DNA of 64,000 nucleotides from Flavobacterium circumlabens (GCF_004345565.1 NZ_SLWA01000003.1:62001-126000), one strand, 5' to 3'; shown: positions 1 through 8,498, counted from the stretch's first letter. Numbers and translations are program-made. The notes: generated by a model not told the origin, from the sequence alone.

Positions 1-633
1 TCAACACAGGAAGCACATTATTTCTTTTTGCCTTTGTGGAATCCAACTTTTAGTCCGCAAGCCAATGAATTGGGAATTATCGATTGGTTTACGTTGTTTC
101 TTGGTATTGTGAGCGTGGTAGCTTTAACCATTCATGGCGCCAATTGGATTATTTTTAAAACCAATTCATCTTTGAATCCACAACTTAAAAATGTCGTTTT
201 TAAACTGAATATTGTTTTATTGGTTTTGGTTTGTATTTCACTGCAAATTTGGCATTTTATTGAGCCGAAACCTTTTCATAATTTTGTAGAAAACCCGATT
301 CTCTGGTTTTTCCCCCTAATGACTTTTGTCGGGATTTTAGGTTTGTTTAAAGTACGATCTTATAAAAAAGACGGACACGGTTTTATATTCTCGACTTTAT
401 TTCTCGTTGGCGGATTTGCATCCACAGCCGTTTCGATTTTTCCGAATGTTTTGCCTTCAACGAATAAAGTAAATCCTTCTTTAACCATTTACAATACTGC
501 CGCCGGAGCCTACGGATTGAATGTGGGAATGAGCTGGTTTTTTGTCGCTTTGTTTTTGGTGATCGTTTACTTTATTGTTCAGTACCGTGTTTTTAGCGGG
601 AAAATGGATGATGTTGGGTATGGAGAGCATTAA
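1..633 (+). CDS. cydB: Cytochrome bd ubiquinol oxidase subunit II, 3' part (partial)
   Basis: The frame is open from the first base, so the start lies outside the window and about 210 C-terminal residues are visible. The protein is almost entirely hydrophobic, with about five membrane helices and short loops, and contains the segments IWHFIEP and NTAAGAYGLNVGMSWF, which resemble CydB C-termini. CydB is the second subunit of the quinol-oxidising cytochrome bd terminal oxidase in the inner membrane; it reduces O2 to water and tolerates sulfide and cyanide better than haem-copper oxidases (family knowledge). CydA would be expected just upstream, outside the window. The family assignment is fairly secure; the exact oxidase subtype cannot be judged from this half. 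Confidence 0.85.
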   Translation, partial: STQEAHYFFLPLWNPTFSPQANELGIIDWFTLFLGIVSVVALTIHGANWIIFKTNSSLNPQLKNVVFKLNIVLLVLVCISLQIWHFIEPKPFHNFVENPILWFFPLMTFVGILGLFKVRSYKKDGHGFIFSTLFLVGGFASTAVSIFPNVLPSTNKVNPSLTIYNTAAGAYGLNVGMSWFFVALFLVIVYFIVQYRVFSGKMDDVGYGEH

Positions 634-688
634 GTTGTTTTGTTTTTTTAGCAGCAAATTTCACAAATTTTCACGAATTAATTATATC

Positions 689-718
689 AATAGCCGTGGG
701 TTAAAACCCACGGCTATT
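689..718. repeat. 30-bp palindrome, REP-like
   Basis: The arms AATAGCCGTGGGTT and AACCCACGGCTATT are perfectly complementary around a two-base centre, 56 bp after the cydB stop. It is GC-rich against an AT-rich background. It resembles short palindromes that I associate with flavobacterial intergenic DNA, but copy number cannot be tested here. It could also serve as a bidirectional RNA hairpin, although no U-tract follows. Confidence 0.7.
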
Positions 719-754
719 CAATTTTATAGACTCGAAATTTCTAATTTACCCGAG

Positions 755-828
755 TCTGCGTTAGGGATAGAAGCGATATCCTTTTTGTTTTTTCTTTAAA
801 AACAAAAAGATATAGCGGATAGCCCGTT
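755..828. repeat. Imperfect long inverted repeat (stem-loop element)
   Basis: GCGATATCCTTTTTGTTTT on the left pairs with AAAACAAAAAGATATAGC on the right around a short loop, and GGGAT/AGCCC words flank the stem. The stem would form in transcripts of either strand. It looks like a dispersed flavobacterial intergenic element rather than a protein-coding segment. Function unknown. Confidence 0.5.
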
Positions 829-856
829 CGCCGCGGCGAAAACACCCAAAAAATAC

Positions 857-892
857 AAATCCGTTTACTCTCAGGAATAAACGGATTTTTTA
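857..892. terminator. Bidirectional terminator between cydB and TauE gene
   Basis: AAATCCGTTTA and TAAACGGATTT form an 11-bp perfect stem with a 10-base loop. T-rich sequence follows on the plus strand and A-rich sequence precedes it, so it could end transcription from both convergent genes. Confidence 0.65.
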
Positions 893-1054
893 GTTTTGAT
901 CTTTTAATCGCATTTTTGTCATTCCTCTGAATGACAATGATTGAGGTTATTTTATGTGATTTTTAGTTTGCATCTTTGTTAAGTTTTCATCTTTGCCTAA
1001 GATTACTTTATAACGAGACAAGATAATCTGCTAAATCTGCGGGGAGAAAAAAAC

Positions 1055-1840
1055 TTAAAACAAAACCTCCTTAGTAATAATATAAAATCCCATCACCAGA
1101 ACAAACCACCCAAAAATTGGTTTTAGTTTGGCACCGTCAATTTTTTTGGAAAGCTGGCTTCCGATTAGCATTCCAAGAAGTGCCATTGCAGAAACGCCTA
1201 ATAAAAACGGGTAATTTATCGGAGTGCCAATGTACAAATCACCTCCAAAACCTATCGATGAATTGATGGCGATGATTAATAATGAAGTTCCAACAGCTTG
1301 TTTCATAGGTAAATTGGCGAAAAATAGCAGGGCAGGAATGATCAGAAATCCTCCGCCGGCACCCAGAAATCCAGTTATGATTCCGACTATGAAACCTATT
1401 AAACTTAATTGTGTATAATTGGTTTCGGTAGCCTTTATTTCGGGTTTGTTTTTTCGAATCATCGAAATCGCTGCTGTAATCATTAAAACCGAAAAGACAA
1501 TCATAATCAGAAAATCTTTTGAAACCGAATACGAAGCGATAGAAAATAAAGTCGAAGCAATTTGAGGAAATATAACTTCGCGGATAATCAAAATCGAAAT
1601 CACAGACGGAATCGCGAAATACAATGCCGATTTGAGTTTTAGATTTCCCATTTTGTAATGGCTGTAACTTCCGGACATAGCGGTCAGTCCAACAATAAAT
1701 AAAGAATAAGAAGTAGCCTGCTCGGGATTTACTTTGAATAAATAGACCAAAATCGGGATGGTCAGTATAGATCCTCCACCCCCGATTAAGCCTAGTGATA
1801 TTCCGATGATGATTGAAGCAAAATATCCTAAATATTCCAT
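1055..1840 (-). CDS. TauE/SafE family sulfite exporter-like permease
   Basis: This 261-residue polytopic inner-membrane protein has the two-fold internal repeat typical of TauE/SafE (former DUF81). Glycine-rich motifs occur near residue 20 (GLIGGGGS) and again in the second half (GFLGAGGGFLIIPALL), followed by helices rich in small residues. Family members move sulfite, sulfoacetate or other small anions out of the cell; the substrate here is not shown by sequence. It is transcribed in the same direction as, and downstream of, the Crp/Fnr gene, but a 251-bp repeat-bearing gap separates them, so it probably has its own promoter; a CACCTTTG box lies about 15 bp upstream of the ATG. The small rhodanese gene beyond the regulator supports a sulfur-linked role (inference). 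Confidence 0.8.
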   Translation of the reverse strand: MEYLGYFASIIIGISLGLIGGGGSILTIPILVYLFKVNPEQATSYSLFIVGLTAMSGSYSHYKMGNLKLKSALYFAIPSVISILIIREVIFPQIASTLFSIASYSVSKDFLIMIVFSVLMITAAISMIRKNKPEIKATETNYTQLSLIGFIVGIITGFLGAGGGFLIIPALLFFANLPMKQAVGTSLLIIAINSSIGFGGDLYIGTPINYPFLLGVSAMALLGMLIGSQLSKKIDGAKLKPIFGWFVLVMGFYIITKEVLF

Positions 1841-1854
1841 TGCATGTTTTTATG

Positions 1855-1862
1855 CAAAGGTG
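1855..1862 (-). promoter_or_regulatory. Possible -7 box of the TauE/SafE gene
   Basis: Read on the minus strand the sequence is CACCTTTG, one mismatch from the Bacteroidota TAnnTTTG consensus, followed by GC and then the ATG 15 bp later. No convincing TTG -33 element was found at the usual distance. Confidence 0.35.
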
Positions 1863-1912
1863 CTTCGTTAAATAGAAACTTACAGTAACATTTATCACAC
1901 AAGGCTATTTTT

Positions 1913-2056
1913 GCCACAGATTAAAAGATTATTGGATTGTTTTGCACACTGATTTTACGGATAGGACAGATTTACACTGGTTTTTTTGAGTTAGTATTAT
2001 CTTTTTTTAATATTTTACAGATAAAGAAAAATCAATATAATCTTTTAATCTGTGGC
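1913..2056. repeat. 144-bp element bounded by perfect 20-bp inverted repeats
   Basis: The left end GCCACAGATTAAAAGATTAT is the exact reverse complement of the right end at 2037-2056. Between them are degenerate words of the type 'ggatagga' and 'atccgtaaaatccgtgg', but no gene. The structure is that of a small non-autonomous MITE-like element or large palindrome. It lies between the TauE gene and the 3' end of the Crp/Fnr gene and may also form a termination structure. Confidence 0.6.
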
Positions 2057-2091
2057 AACCCGTTTTATCCGTAAAATCCGTGGACAAAAAA

Positions 2092-2718
2092 CTATTTCAA
2101 AAGCTCGATTTGATTGCGGTTGAGTTTGACCATACCGCGCTGTTCCATTTTTTTGAGTAATCTGGAAACTACTTCTCTCGAGGTGTTTAGTTCTGTTGCA
2201 ATTTCCTGATGTGATAGTTTCACTTCATCACATCCGCAGGCATCGGAATGTCTTTTGAGGTAAAACTCCAAACGTTCGTCCATAGAGCGAAAGGCAATAT
2301 TGTCAACCACTTCCAAAACTTCTTCAAAGCGGCTACGGTAGGTATCGATTACGAATTCGTACCAGGATCTGTGTTCCATCATCCATTTGTCCATCATCTG
2401 CAGCGGAATCATCATCACCGAAACATCTTCGACCACTTTGGCCATAATTTGACTTTTTTCGCTTTTGGCGGTACAAATCATCGAAATGGCGCAGGCTTGT
2501 CCCGGTTGCAGGTAATACATTAGAAATTCGCCGCCATCTTCGCCTTCGCGATAAATTTTGATTTTCCCTTTGGTGATTAAAACCGTGTTTTTAATGTATT
2601 GCCCGGTTCGCATCAAAATGGTTCCGGCTTCAAAATTCTGCAGGCTTCCGTTTTCCTCAATTGTAGAGATAAGTTCGCTGGAGAAATTGGGAAATATATT
2701 TTTAAGTAACTTTTGCAT
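2092..2718 (-). CDS. Crp/Fnr family transcriptional regulator
   Basis: The 208-residue length is typical of the family. Residues about 20-110 form a cyclic-nucleotide-binding-like beta barrel (segments ILMRTGQYIKNTVLITKGKIKIYRE and YYLQPGQACAISM). A long dimerisation helix follows, and a winged helix-turn-helix near residues 165-200 carries HQEIATELNTSREVVSRLLKKM, an excellent HTH_CRP match. There is no Fnr-type N-terminal cysteine cluster, but Cys-Gly-Cys occurs near residue 160 (SDACGCDEV), a position where a thiol sensor is conceivable. In flavobacteria such regulators often sit with rhodanese, TauE and persulfide-handling genes, as here. The ligand and targets are unknown; regulation of the adjacent TauE and rhodanese genes is an inference. 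Confidence 0.85.
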   Translation of the reverse strand: MQKLLKNIFPNFSSELISTIEENGSLQNFEAGTILMRTGQYIKNTVLITKGKIKIYREGEDGGEFLMYYLQPGQACAISMICTAKSEKSQIMAKVVEDVSVMMIPLQMMDKWMMEHRSWYEFVIDTYRSRFEEVLEVVDNIAFRSMDERLEFYLKRHSDACGCDEVKLSHQEIATELNTSREVVSRLLKKMEQRGMVKLNRNQIELLK

Positions 2719-3274
2719 GGTTTGATTATTTATTGGGCACGGATTTTAAGGTTTGAACGAATTTCCACAACTAAAAACTAGTTTAATCCGTAGTTGTTTT
2801 TTGCGTTGACCCGAGCGATAGCGAACAGGCCAATCAATTACACGAATTAACACGAATCAATTAGTGAGAATTTGTGTAATTCGTGGCTACTTTTTTAATC
2901 ATTCTAATCTATTAATCTGTGGCTAAAAAAATTTACGACTAATAATTTCACGATTCAGTATGAATTAATTCAGCCTTATTTGTGGCAGCCATTTTTTATC
3001 AAATTAAAATTAAAACATCTAAATTTATACAAAGATAGCAGATTGAATTGGTATTAATTGCCGGAAAACTATTTTTAGAAGGTATTTAGGCAAATGAAAA
3101 AATCCTATTTTCTATCGATTTTATAGACTGTATTTTTGAAAATAGTGAGTAAATTTGTAATTCACTGATTATAATCCTTTCTCTAAAACGTTTTCTGAGA
3201 ATAATAATCGAAATCGCATTTGGTACGTTTTTAATTAATAGAAACGTCGTAATTTTACAAAAAACACATTTATT
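2719..3274. other. Gene-free 556-bp interval with repeat words
   Basis: This divergent region between the Crp/Fnr and rhodanese genes contains no credible gene. It carries scattered words such as CCGAGCGATAGCGAAC (about 2811), CACGAATTAACACGAAT (about 2841) with a partly complementary AATTCGTG (about 2878), and ATTAATCTGTGGCTA (about 2912). I read these as worn dispersed repeats. The last about 60 bp hold the probable rhodanese promoter. Confidence 0.55.
3250..3257 (+). promoter_or_regulatory. Possible -7 box of the rhodanese gene
   Basis: TAATTTTA has one mismatch to TAnnTTTG and lies 17 bp before the ATG. A TTG occurs at 3220-3222, farther away than the usual 17-23 bp spacing, so the assignment is tentative. 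Confidence 0.3.
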
Positions 3275-3586
3275 ATGAATTTATCACAAGAAGATTGGGT
3301 TGCCCAACTAGCTGCTGACGAGAATGCAGTTATACTTGACGTAAGAACTCAGGACGAGTTTAATGACGGTTATATCGAAAATGCCGTTAATATTGACATT
3401 AATAAAGGACAAGGTTTTATTTACGAAATCGAAGAATTAGATAAAAACAAAAATTATTACGTGTACTGCCGTTCCGGAGCCAGAAGTGCGAAAGCATGTC
3501 AGGTTATGAACGAGTTAGGAATCGAAAATGCCTATAATTTATTAGGCGGAATCCTTGACTGGGAAGGCGAAACCGTAAATCCATAA
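3275..3586 (+). CDS. Small single-domain rhodanese
   Basis: The 103-residue cytoplasmic protein is essentially one rhodanese domain. The N-terminal part has the conserved ILDVRTQDEFNDGYIENAVNI segment, and the active-site loop near residue 65 reads CRSGARS, with the catalytic cysteine that carries the persulfide. Single-domain rhodaneses move sulfane sulfur between thiosulfate, glutathione persulfide or protein thiols and acceptors such as cyanide or sulfite (family knowledge). It is monocistronic, with a terminator hairpin directly after the stop, and stands divergent from a Crp/Fnr gene. Together with the nearby TauE/SafE permease this suggests sulfide or persulfide handling (inference). 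Confidence 0.88.
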   Translation: MNLSQEDWVAQLAADENAVILDVRTQDEFNDGYIENAVNIDINKGQGFIYEIEELDKNKNYYVYCRSGARSAKACQVMNELGIENAYNLLGGILDWEGETVNP

Positions 3587-3593
3587 AAAAATG

Positions 3594-3620
3594 AAGAGGC
3601 CTTAAAAAGCCTCTTTTTCT
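3594..3620 (+). terminator. Rho-independent terminator after rhodanese
   Basis: AAGAGGC and GCCTCTT form a 7-bp stem (extended by A:T pairs) followed by a run of T, 8 bp after the stop codon. Confidence 0.8.
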
Positions 3621-3660
3621 TTTCAATGCTATTAATAACCAAATTATAAATTACCGGATT

Positions 3661-5241
3661 ATGAGTTTAATACCCGAAGAATTTCAGATTAAAACCCTCA
3701 TCAATCAAGATACTTATCTTGTAAATGGGGAACTAAAACAATGGACAGGCCAGACCACACCTGTTTTTTCTACCATTTCATCTACAGAAAAATATGCGCC
3801 AACTGTATTAGGTTCCATTCCGTTTATGGGAGAAAAAGAAGCAGCTGAAGTAGTTGAGGCTGCCAATGGTGCCTATAATAAAGGTCAGGGCTTATGGCCA
3901 ACGATGAAAGTGGCTGACCGCATTAAATGCATGGAAAATTTCGTAAGACAAATGAAGGATACCCGTGAAGAAGTGGTAAAACTTTTAATGTGGGAAATTG
4001 GAAAAAACCTTGGCGATTCGCAAAAAGAATTTGACAGAACAGTAGAATATATTCAGGATACGATTGACAGTTATAAGGAATTAAACGGACGCAGTTCGCA
4101 TTTTGAAAAAGTACAAGGCGTAAATGCCATGATTCGCCGCGGACCTCTGGGGGTTGTATTGTGCCTTGGACCTTACAATTATCCCTTAAACGAAACTTTT
4201 TCATTGTTGATTCCGGCTTTAATTATGGGTAACACCGTTATTTTTAAACCTGCAAAACATGGCGTTTTATGTATTTCACCATTATTACATGCTTTTAGAA
4301 GTAGTTTTCCTAAAGGTGTTATTAATATTGTTTATGGCAGAGGCCGCGAAATTGCATCTCCAATCATGAAATCAGGAAAAATTGATGTTTTGGCATTAAT
4401 TGGAAACAGTAAATCAGCAATAGCCTTGCAGGATCAGCATCCCAATAAAAACAGGTTACGTCTGATTTTAGGTCTGGAAGCTAAAAACCCGGCAATTATT
4501 TTACCGGATGCCGATTTAGATCTGGCTATTCAGGAATGTATTGCAGGAACTTTATCCTTCAACGGTCAGCGTTGTACAGCATTAAAAGTTTTGTATGTAC
4601 ACGAATCTATTGCAGAAGAATTTAACAGACGTTTTTCTGAAAAAGTAGACGGATTGTTGTTTGGAAATCCATGGGAAAAAGGAGTTTCACTAACACCGCT
4701 TCCTGAAGCAGATAAACCAAAATATATACAGGGTCTAATTGATGATGCAACTTCAAAAGGAGCAAAAATCCTCAACGAAAAAGGAGGAAAACATACCGAT
4801 AATTATATTTTTCCTGCCGTTTTATTTCCTGTAGATAAAAAAATGAGAGTATATCATGAAGAGCAATTTGGACCGGTAGTGCCAATTATTTCTTTTAAGC
4901 ATATTGATGAGCCTCTTGATGATATGGCCGAATCCAATTACGGACAACAAGTAAGTTTGTTCGGAAAAGATATTAAAACCCTGGCACCACTTATCGATTC
5001 TTTGGTAAACTTGGTTTGCAGGGTAAACCTGAACAGTTCCTGCCAGAGAGGTCCGGATGCATTTCCATTTACAGGTCGTAAAGATTCTGCTGTAGGGACT
5101 TTAAGTATTCCGGATGCTTTGCGTTCTTTCTCTATTCGTACGTTTGTGGCTTCAAAAGATATCGCTTATAATAATGAAATTCTGCAGGAATTGCTTAACA
5201 GCAAAGAATCGAATTTCATTAATACCGATTATATTTTGTAG
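3661..5241 (+). CDS. gapN: NADP-dependent glyceraldehyde-3-phosphate dehydrogenase (GapN-type ALDH)
   Basis: This 526-residue cytoplasmic aldehyde dehydrogenase shows the family's catalytic features: the N-containing motif GPYNYPLNE near residue 180, the general-base Glu in [10 protein letters not shown] near residue 270, and the nucleophilic Cys in [10 protein letters not shown] near residue 304. The overall pattern, including [19 protein letters not shown] near the C-terminus, is that of the non-phosphorylating GapN branch, which oxidises glyceraldehyde 3-phosphate directly to 3-phosphoglycerate with NADP+ and so yields NADPH while bypassing substrate-level ATP formation. It is flanked by terminators on both sides and appears monocistronic. 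A broader aldehyde specificity cannot be excluded from sequence alone. Confidence 0.82.
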   Translation: MSLIPEEFQIKTLINQDTYLVNGELKQWTGQTTPVFSTISSTEKYAPTVLGSIPFMGEKEAAEVVEAANGAYNKGQGLWPTMKVADRIKCMENFVRQMKDTREEVVKLLMWEIGKNLGDSQKEFDRTVEYIQDTIDSYKELNGRSSHFEKVQGVNAMIRRGPLGVVLCLGPYNYPLNETFSLLIPALIMGNTVIFKPAKHGVLCISPLLHAFRSSFPKGVINIVYGRGREIASPIMKSGKIDVLALIGNSKSAIALQDQHPNKNRLRLILGLEAKNPAIILPDADLDLAIQECIAGTLSFNGQRCTALKVLYVHESIAEEFNRRFSEKVDGLLFGNPWEKGVSLTPLPEADKPKYIQGLIDDATSKGAKILNEKGGKHTDNYIFPAVLFPVDKKMRVYHEEQFGPVVPIISFKHIDEPLDDMAESNYGQQVSLFGKDIKTLAPLIDSLVNLVCRVNLNSSCQRGPDAFPFTGRKDSAVGTLSIPDALRSFSIRTFVASKDIAYNNEILQELLNSKESNFINTDYIL

Positions 5242-5270
5242 TTATTAAGGTTATATATTAATTGTAGATC

Positions 5271-5309
5271 ACCGTCTTTTTCTTTTTTGAAAAGGGCGGT
5301 TTTTTTTTA
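5271..5309 (+). terminator. Terminator after gapN
   Basis: ACCGTCTTTTT pairs, with one G:T, with AAAAGGGCGGT; a run of nine T residues follows. Confidence 0.7.
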
Positions 5310-5483
5310 AAAGTTACTGGGATTTTAAGATGCTGAGGTTCTAAGTTTTTTATGCGACTTCGTTACTCTGCGATAAATTGAAACCCAAACTTAAAAATAT
5401 CTTAGATAATTGTAACTTTAGGCAAAAAAGGACAACTAATATTTATAATAACTATTAAATAAACCAAATTCTCAAAACCACTT

Positions 5484-7343
5484 ATGAAAAAAAATATACT
5501 AATTGGCTTTCTGTTTTTAATTCAATATAGCTTTTCACAAGAGCTTTATATGCCCAGAAATATTAAAGAAGCTTACGAAAAAGGAACTCGTTCTAAAGAT
5601 GGTAAACCCGGAAAAAAATACTGGCAAAATCATGGTAAGTATACGATTGACCTTACTGTAAATGCAGTTACCAAAGTAGTTAGCGGAACAGAAACTATCG
5701 TCTATGAAAATAACAGCCCTGATACTTTAAGAAATTTACCAATCCGCTTTGTAAATAATCTTCACAAGCCATCATCACCACGCAGTGGAACTGTCAACGA
5801 TGATTTTTTAAGTGAAGGATTAACCATCACTTTATTGAAAGTGGAAGGTGAAGTTTATAAAGAAGATGCCAGAAGCTGGGGTACGGTAGGGAGTGTAAAA
5901 CTTAAAAAAGCGGTTGCCCCGCATTCAAAAATTACAATCAATATCGACTGGAATTACCCTTTATCTAAAGAAAGCGGAAGAGAAGGACAAATTGACAATT
6001 CTACTTTCTTTGTGGCTTACAGTTATCCAAGAGTAACCGTTTTTGATGATTATAACGGATGGGACAGATTGCCACATACCGATCGTCAGGAGTTTTACAA
6101 TGATTTTAATGACTATACGTATTCGGTAAAAGCACCTAAAAATTATGTAGTTTATGGTACCGGAGATTTATTAAATCCTGATGAAGTTTTACAGCCTGAA
6201 TTTTCAGCACGTTTGAAAAAATCGTATGTAACCGATGAAGTGCTTCATATTGCCAACGAGCAGGAAATGAAAAGTGGTGCAGTAACCAAACAAAACGACT
6301 GGAATACCTGGAAATTTGAAGCTAAAAACATTTCAGATGTATGTTTCGGATTGAGTGATCATTATTTATGGGATGCCAGCAGCGTTTTAGTAGATAAAAA
6401 AACAAATCGCCGCGCCAGTGTTCAGGCGGCTTATGATGTAAAAGGGACTGATTTTGTAGCTTCCGTAAAAAACAATCAATATGCCTTAGACTGGTTTTCG
6501 AACAATTGGCCGGGAGTTCCGTATCCTTTTTCTAAAATGACCGCTTTTCAGGGATTTGCCGATATGGAATACCCAATGATGTGTAATGATTCGCAAATGG
6601 GTGATCCTGTTTTTGCACAATTAGTACAAGACCACGAAGTGGCTCATACTTATTTTCCTTTTTATATGGGAATCAACGAAACACGTTACGCTTTTATGGA
6701 TGAAGGCTGGGCTACCACCTTCGAATATCTAATTGGAACGGCAGAACACGGAAAAGAAGCAGCAGATAAATTTTACAAACAATTTAGAGTGGCACAATAC
6801 ATAAATGATCCTTCAACGGAAGAAGATCAGCCTATTATCTCCATGTCTACGCAGGTTTCAGGACCGGGTTACGGAAATAATTCATACGGTAAAGCTTCTC
6901 TGTCTTATATTGCCTTAAAAGATATGTTGGGTGATGATTTGTTCAAAAAATCATTACACGCTTACATGGACAACTGGAATGGGAAACACCCAATTCCGTG
7001 GGATTATTTTAATTCAATAAATACTGCTTCAGGGAAAAACCTGAACTGGTTCTTTAATAATTGGTTTTTTACGAATAATTATATTGACCTTTCTGTTAAG
7101 AGTGCGGATGCCAAAGCTATTTCGGTAGAAAATGTGGGTGGCTTTGCGATTCCGTTTGAGGTGAATATTGTTTATGCAGACGATACCAAAGAATCCCTGC
7201 ATCAGACTCCTGCTATTTGGGAAAAGAATCAAAAACTGGCGACAATTACTTTAAAAAGTAAAAAGCAAATTAAAGAAATCACGGTTGATAATGGTATTTT
7301 TCTGGATGCTACACCCGCTAATAATACCTGGAAAAGCAAATAA
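5484..7343 (+). CDS. M1 family metallopeptidase, secreted
   Basis: The 619-residue protein starts with a signal peptide (hydrophobic stretch ending in SFSQ). The zinc site HEVAH is near residue 383 and is followed, 18 residues after the second His, by the third ligand Glu in MDEGWATTFEYL, the classical M1 arrangement. Upstream, GFADMEYPMM takes the place of the GAMEN exopeptidase motif, with the Glu that binds the substrate amino terminus. M1 enzymes are aminopeptidases; this short form lacks the large C-terminal helical domain of PepN and probably acts in the periplasm or at the surface on peptides. It is monocistronic and ends at a strong terminator. Peptide preference cannot be read from the sequence. 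Confidence 0.88.
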   Translation: MKKNILIGFLFLIQYSFSQELYMPRNIKEAYEKGTRSKDGKPGKKYWQNHGKYTIDLTVNAVTKVVSGTETIVYENNSPDTLRNLPIRFVNNLHKPSSPRSGTVNDDFLSEGLTITLLKVEGEVYKEDARSWGTVGSVKLKKAVAPHSKITINIDWNYPLSKESGREGQIDNSTFFVAYSYPRVTVFDDYNGWDRLPHTDRQEFYNDFNDYTYSVKAPKNYVVYGTGDLLNPDEVLQPEFSARLKKSYVTDEVLHIANEQEMKSGAVTKQNDWNTWKFEAKNISDVCFGLSDHYLWDASSVLVDKKTNRRASVQAAYDVKGTDFVASVKNNQYALDWFSNNWPGVPYPFSKMTAFQGFADMEYPMMCNDSQMGDPVFAQLVQDHEVAHTYFPFYMGINETRYAFMDEGWATTFEYLIGTAEHGKEAADKFYKQFRVAQYINDPSTEEDQPIISMSTQVSGPGYGNNSYGKASLSYIALKDMLGDDLFKKSLHAYMDNWNGKHPIPWDYFNSINTASGKNLNWFFNNWFFTNNYIDLSVKSADAKAISVENVGGFAIPFEVNIVYADDTKESLHQTPAIWEKNQKLATITLKSKKQIKEITVDNGIFLDATPANNTWKSK

Positions 7344-7351
7344 TTAAATTT

Positions 7352-7384
7352 AAAAAGTCCCTTTAGTTAAGGGACTTTTTTTTA
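7352..7384 (+). terminator. Terminator after M1 peptidase
   Basis: AAAAAGTCCCTT and AAGGGACTTTTT form a perfect stem with a 5-base loop and a T-run, 8 bp after the stop. Confidence 0.85.
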
Positions 7385-7437
7385 AATTAGACCTGCCTTT
7401 AAAAAGAATTAATTTTAAAAATTAAAACTAATTTAAA

Positions 7438-7830
7438 ATGTCCGGAGAAAAAGAGCTGCAAAAATTGCTTCAAAGCATGAAGCCGGAGCTAAATCAGGGT
7501 GAATTTGTTTTTTGTAAAATGGAAGAAGTTGGGACTGTAAATCTGGAAGAAATAGAAATGTTATTCCGCGAAAAAGAAGCTGTCACCTTAATTTTAAAAA
7601 AGGAAACAGCCGATAAACTGAAGCTGGAATATTCCGTTATTATGTCCTGGATAACCCTTACGGTTCATTCCTCACTGGAAGCAGTCGGTTTAACGGCGGC
7701 ATTTTCAACGGCACTTTCAGAAAAAGGGATTAGTTGTAATGTGGTGGCGGCATTTTATCACGACCACATTTTTATTGCTAAAAAAGATGCCGATAAAGCA
7801 ATGGAAGTTTTGAATACATTTTCAAATTAG
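7438..7830 (+). CDS. ACT domain-containing protein (COG3602-like)
   Basis: This 130-residue soluble protein has no signal peptide. It begins with a short region (LLQSMKPELNQGEFVFC) and has a beta-alpha-beta pattern ending in GISCNVVAAFYHDHIFIAKKDADKAMEVL, matching the tandem-ACT proteins of COG3602. ACT domains bind amino acids or other small ligands and usually control linked enzymes; no ligand is known for this group. Its stop is one base before the start of the following GNAT gene, so the two are almost certainly translated together, suggesting a shared substrate or regulatory relation (inference). Confidence 0.75.
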   Translation: MSGEKELQKLLQSMKPELNQGEFVFCKMEEVGTVNLEEIEMLFREKEAVTLILKKETADKLKLEYSVIMSWITLTVHSSLEAVGLTAAFSTALSEKGISCNVVAAFYHDHIFIAKKDADKAMEVLNTFSN

Positions 7831-7831
7831 T

Positions 7832-8236
7832 ATGGAAATTAGAGCAATTAAAGCTTCGGAAACCTGGAAGATCAGGCATGAAGTAATGTGGCCTGAGCAG
7901 CCTTTTGAATTTGTACAACTGGCCGAAGATAATCTAGGATTGCATTTTGGTGTTTTTATAGAGGGAAAACTGGTTTCGATAGTTTCCTGTTTTATTACTG
8001 ATGATGAAATGCAGTTTCGAAAATTAGCCACTTTACAGGAATATCAGGGAAAAGGAATTGCTTCTGAACTATTGAATTTTGTTCTAAAACTGGCAAAAGA
8101 AAAAGGATTGAAAAAAGTCTGGTGCAATGCCAGAAGCAATAAAAAAACATTTTATGAGAAATTTGGAATGTCAGATACGCATAAAATTTTTACAAAAGCA
8201 GGAAAAAATTTTACGATAATGACTATTTTATTTTAG
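7832..8236 (+). CDS. GNAT family N-acetyltransferase
   Basis: The 134-residue single-domain protein has the acetyl-CoA-binding motif A signature: RKLATLQEYQGKGIASELLNFVLKLAKEKG, with the Q-x-x-G-K-G-I/A loop that cradles the cofactor pyrophosphate. A late NARSNKKTFYEKFGM segment matches motif B of small GNAT enzymes. It starts one base after the ACT-domain gene and forms a two-gene operon with it. The acceptor substrate is unknown; a small amine or amino acid is the usual case. Confidence 0.82.
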   Translation: MEIRAIKASETWKIRHEVMWPEQPFEFVQLAEDNLGLHFGVFIEGKLVSIVSCFITDDEMQFRKLATLQEYQGKGIASELLNFVLKLAKEKGLKKVWCNARSNKKTFYEKFGMSDTHKIFTKAGKNFTIMTILF

Positions 8237-8483
8237 AACAAGTACCTGAAAAACAATACCTCGAAGTTTTTGAATATTCTGTTTTTAAACTACTGATTTA
8301 TAATTTGATATTTATTTACGACACCTTTTTTTTATTGATTTCACAATGTTGTAATCCGAGTCTTTTCAAGCGGTAAACACCAAATTTATAAATTTCAGAA
8401 GAGAATAAAAAAATGAAAACGTTTTCGTTTCTTTCAACTTGTTAAGACTTTCTTATTTTATTTTTTTTATTCCAATCTTTTAT

Positions 8484-8491
8484 TACTTTCG
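8484..8491 (+). promoter_or_regulatory. Possible -7 box immediately before the efflux-leader gene
   Basis: TACTTTCG, close to TAnnTTTG, ends only seven bases before the preferred ATG at 8499. If it is a real promoter element, the transcript would have almost no 5' leader. A matching TTG at -33 is not obvious. Confidence 0.3.
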
Positions 8492-8498
8492 CACTCAA

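Larger units (their letters stand above)
634..1054. other. Gene-free interval with repeats and hairpins
   Basis: This 421-bp gap between cydB and the convergent TauE gene has no credible gene. It holds, in order, a perfect palindrome (689-718), a long AT-rich imperfect inverted repeat (about 755-828) and a terminator-like hairpin (857-888), all listed separately. The remainder is AT-rich and featureless. Confidence 0.7.

Noticed and set aside
575..799. Open frame of 74 codons overlapping the cydB end
   Set aside because: It reads through the palindrome at 689-718 and has no plausible domain or start context.
1239..1898. 219-codon frame on the minus strand over the TauE/SafE gene
   Set aside because: It is a second-frame shadow of the membrane protein gene, rich in Asn, Arg, Phe and His in a non-protein-like pattern.
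8439..8498. Upstream TTG start for the small exported protein
   Set aside because: The added 20 residues would place a second hydrophobic stretch before a complete signal peptide; ATG 8499 is better.
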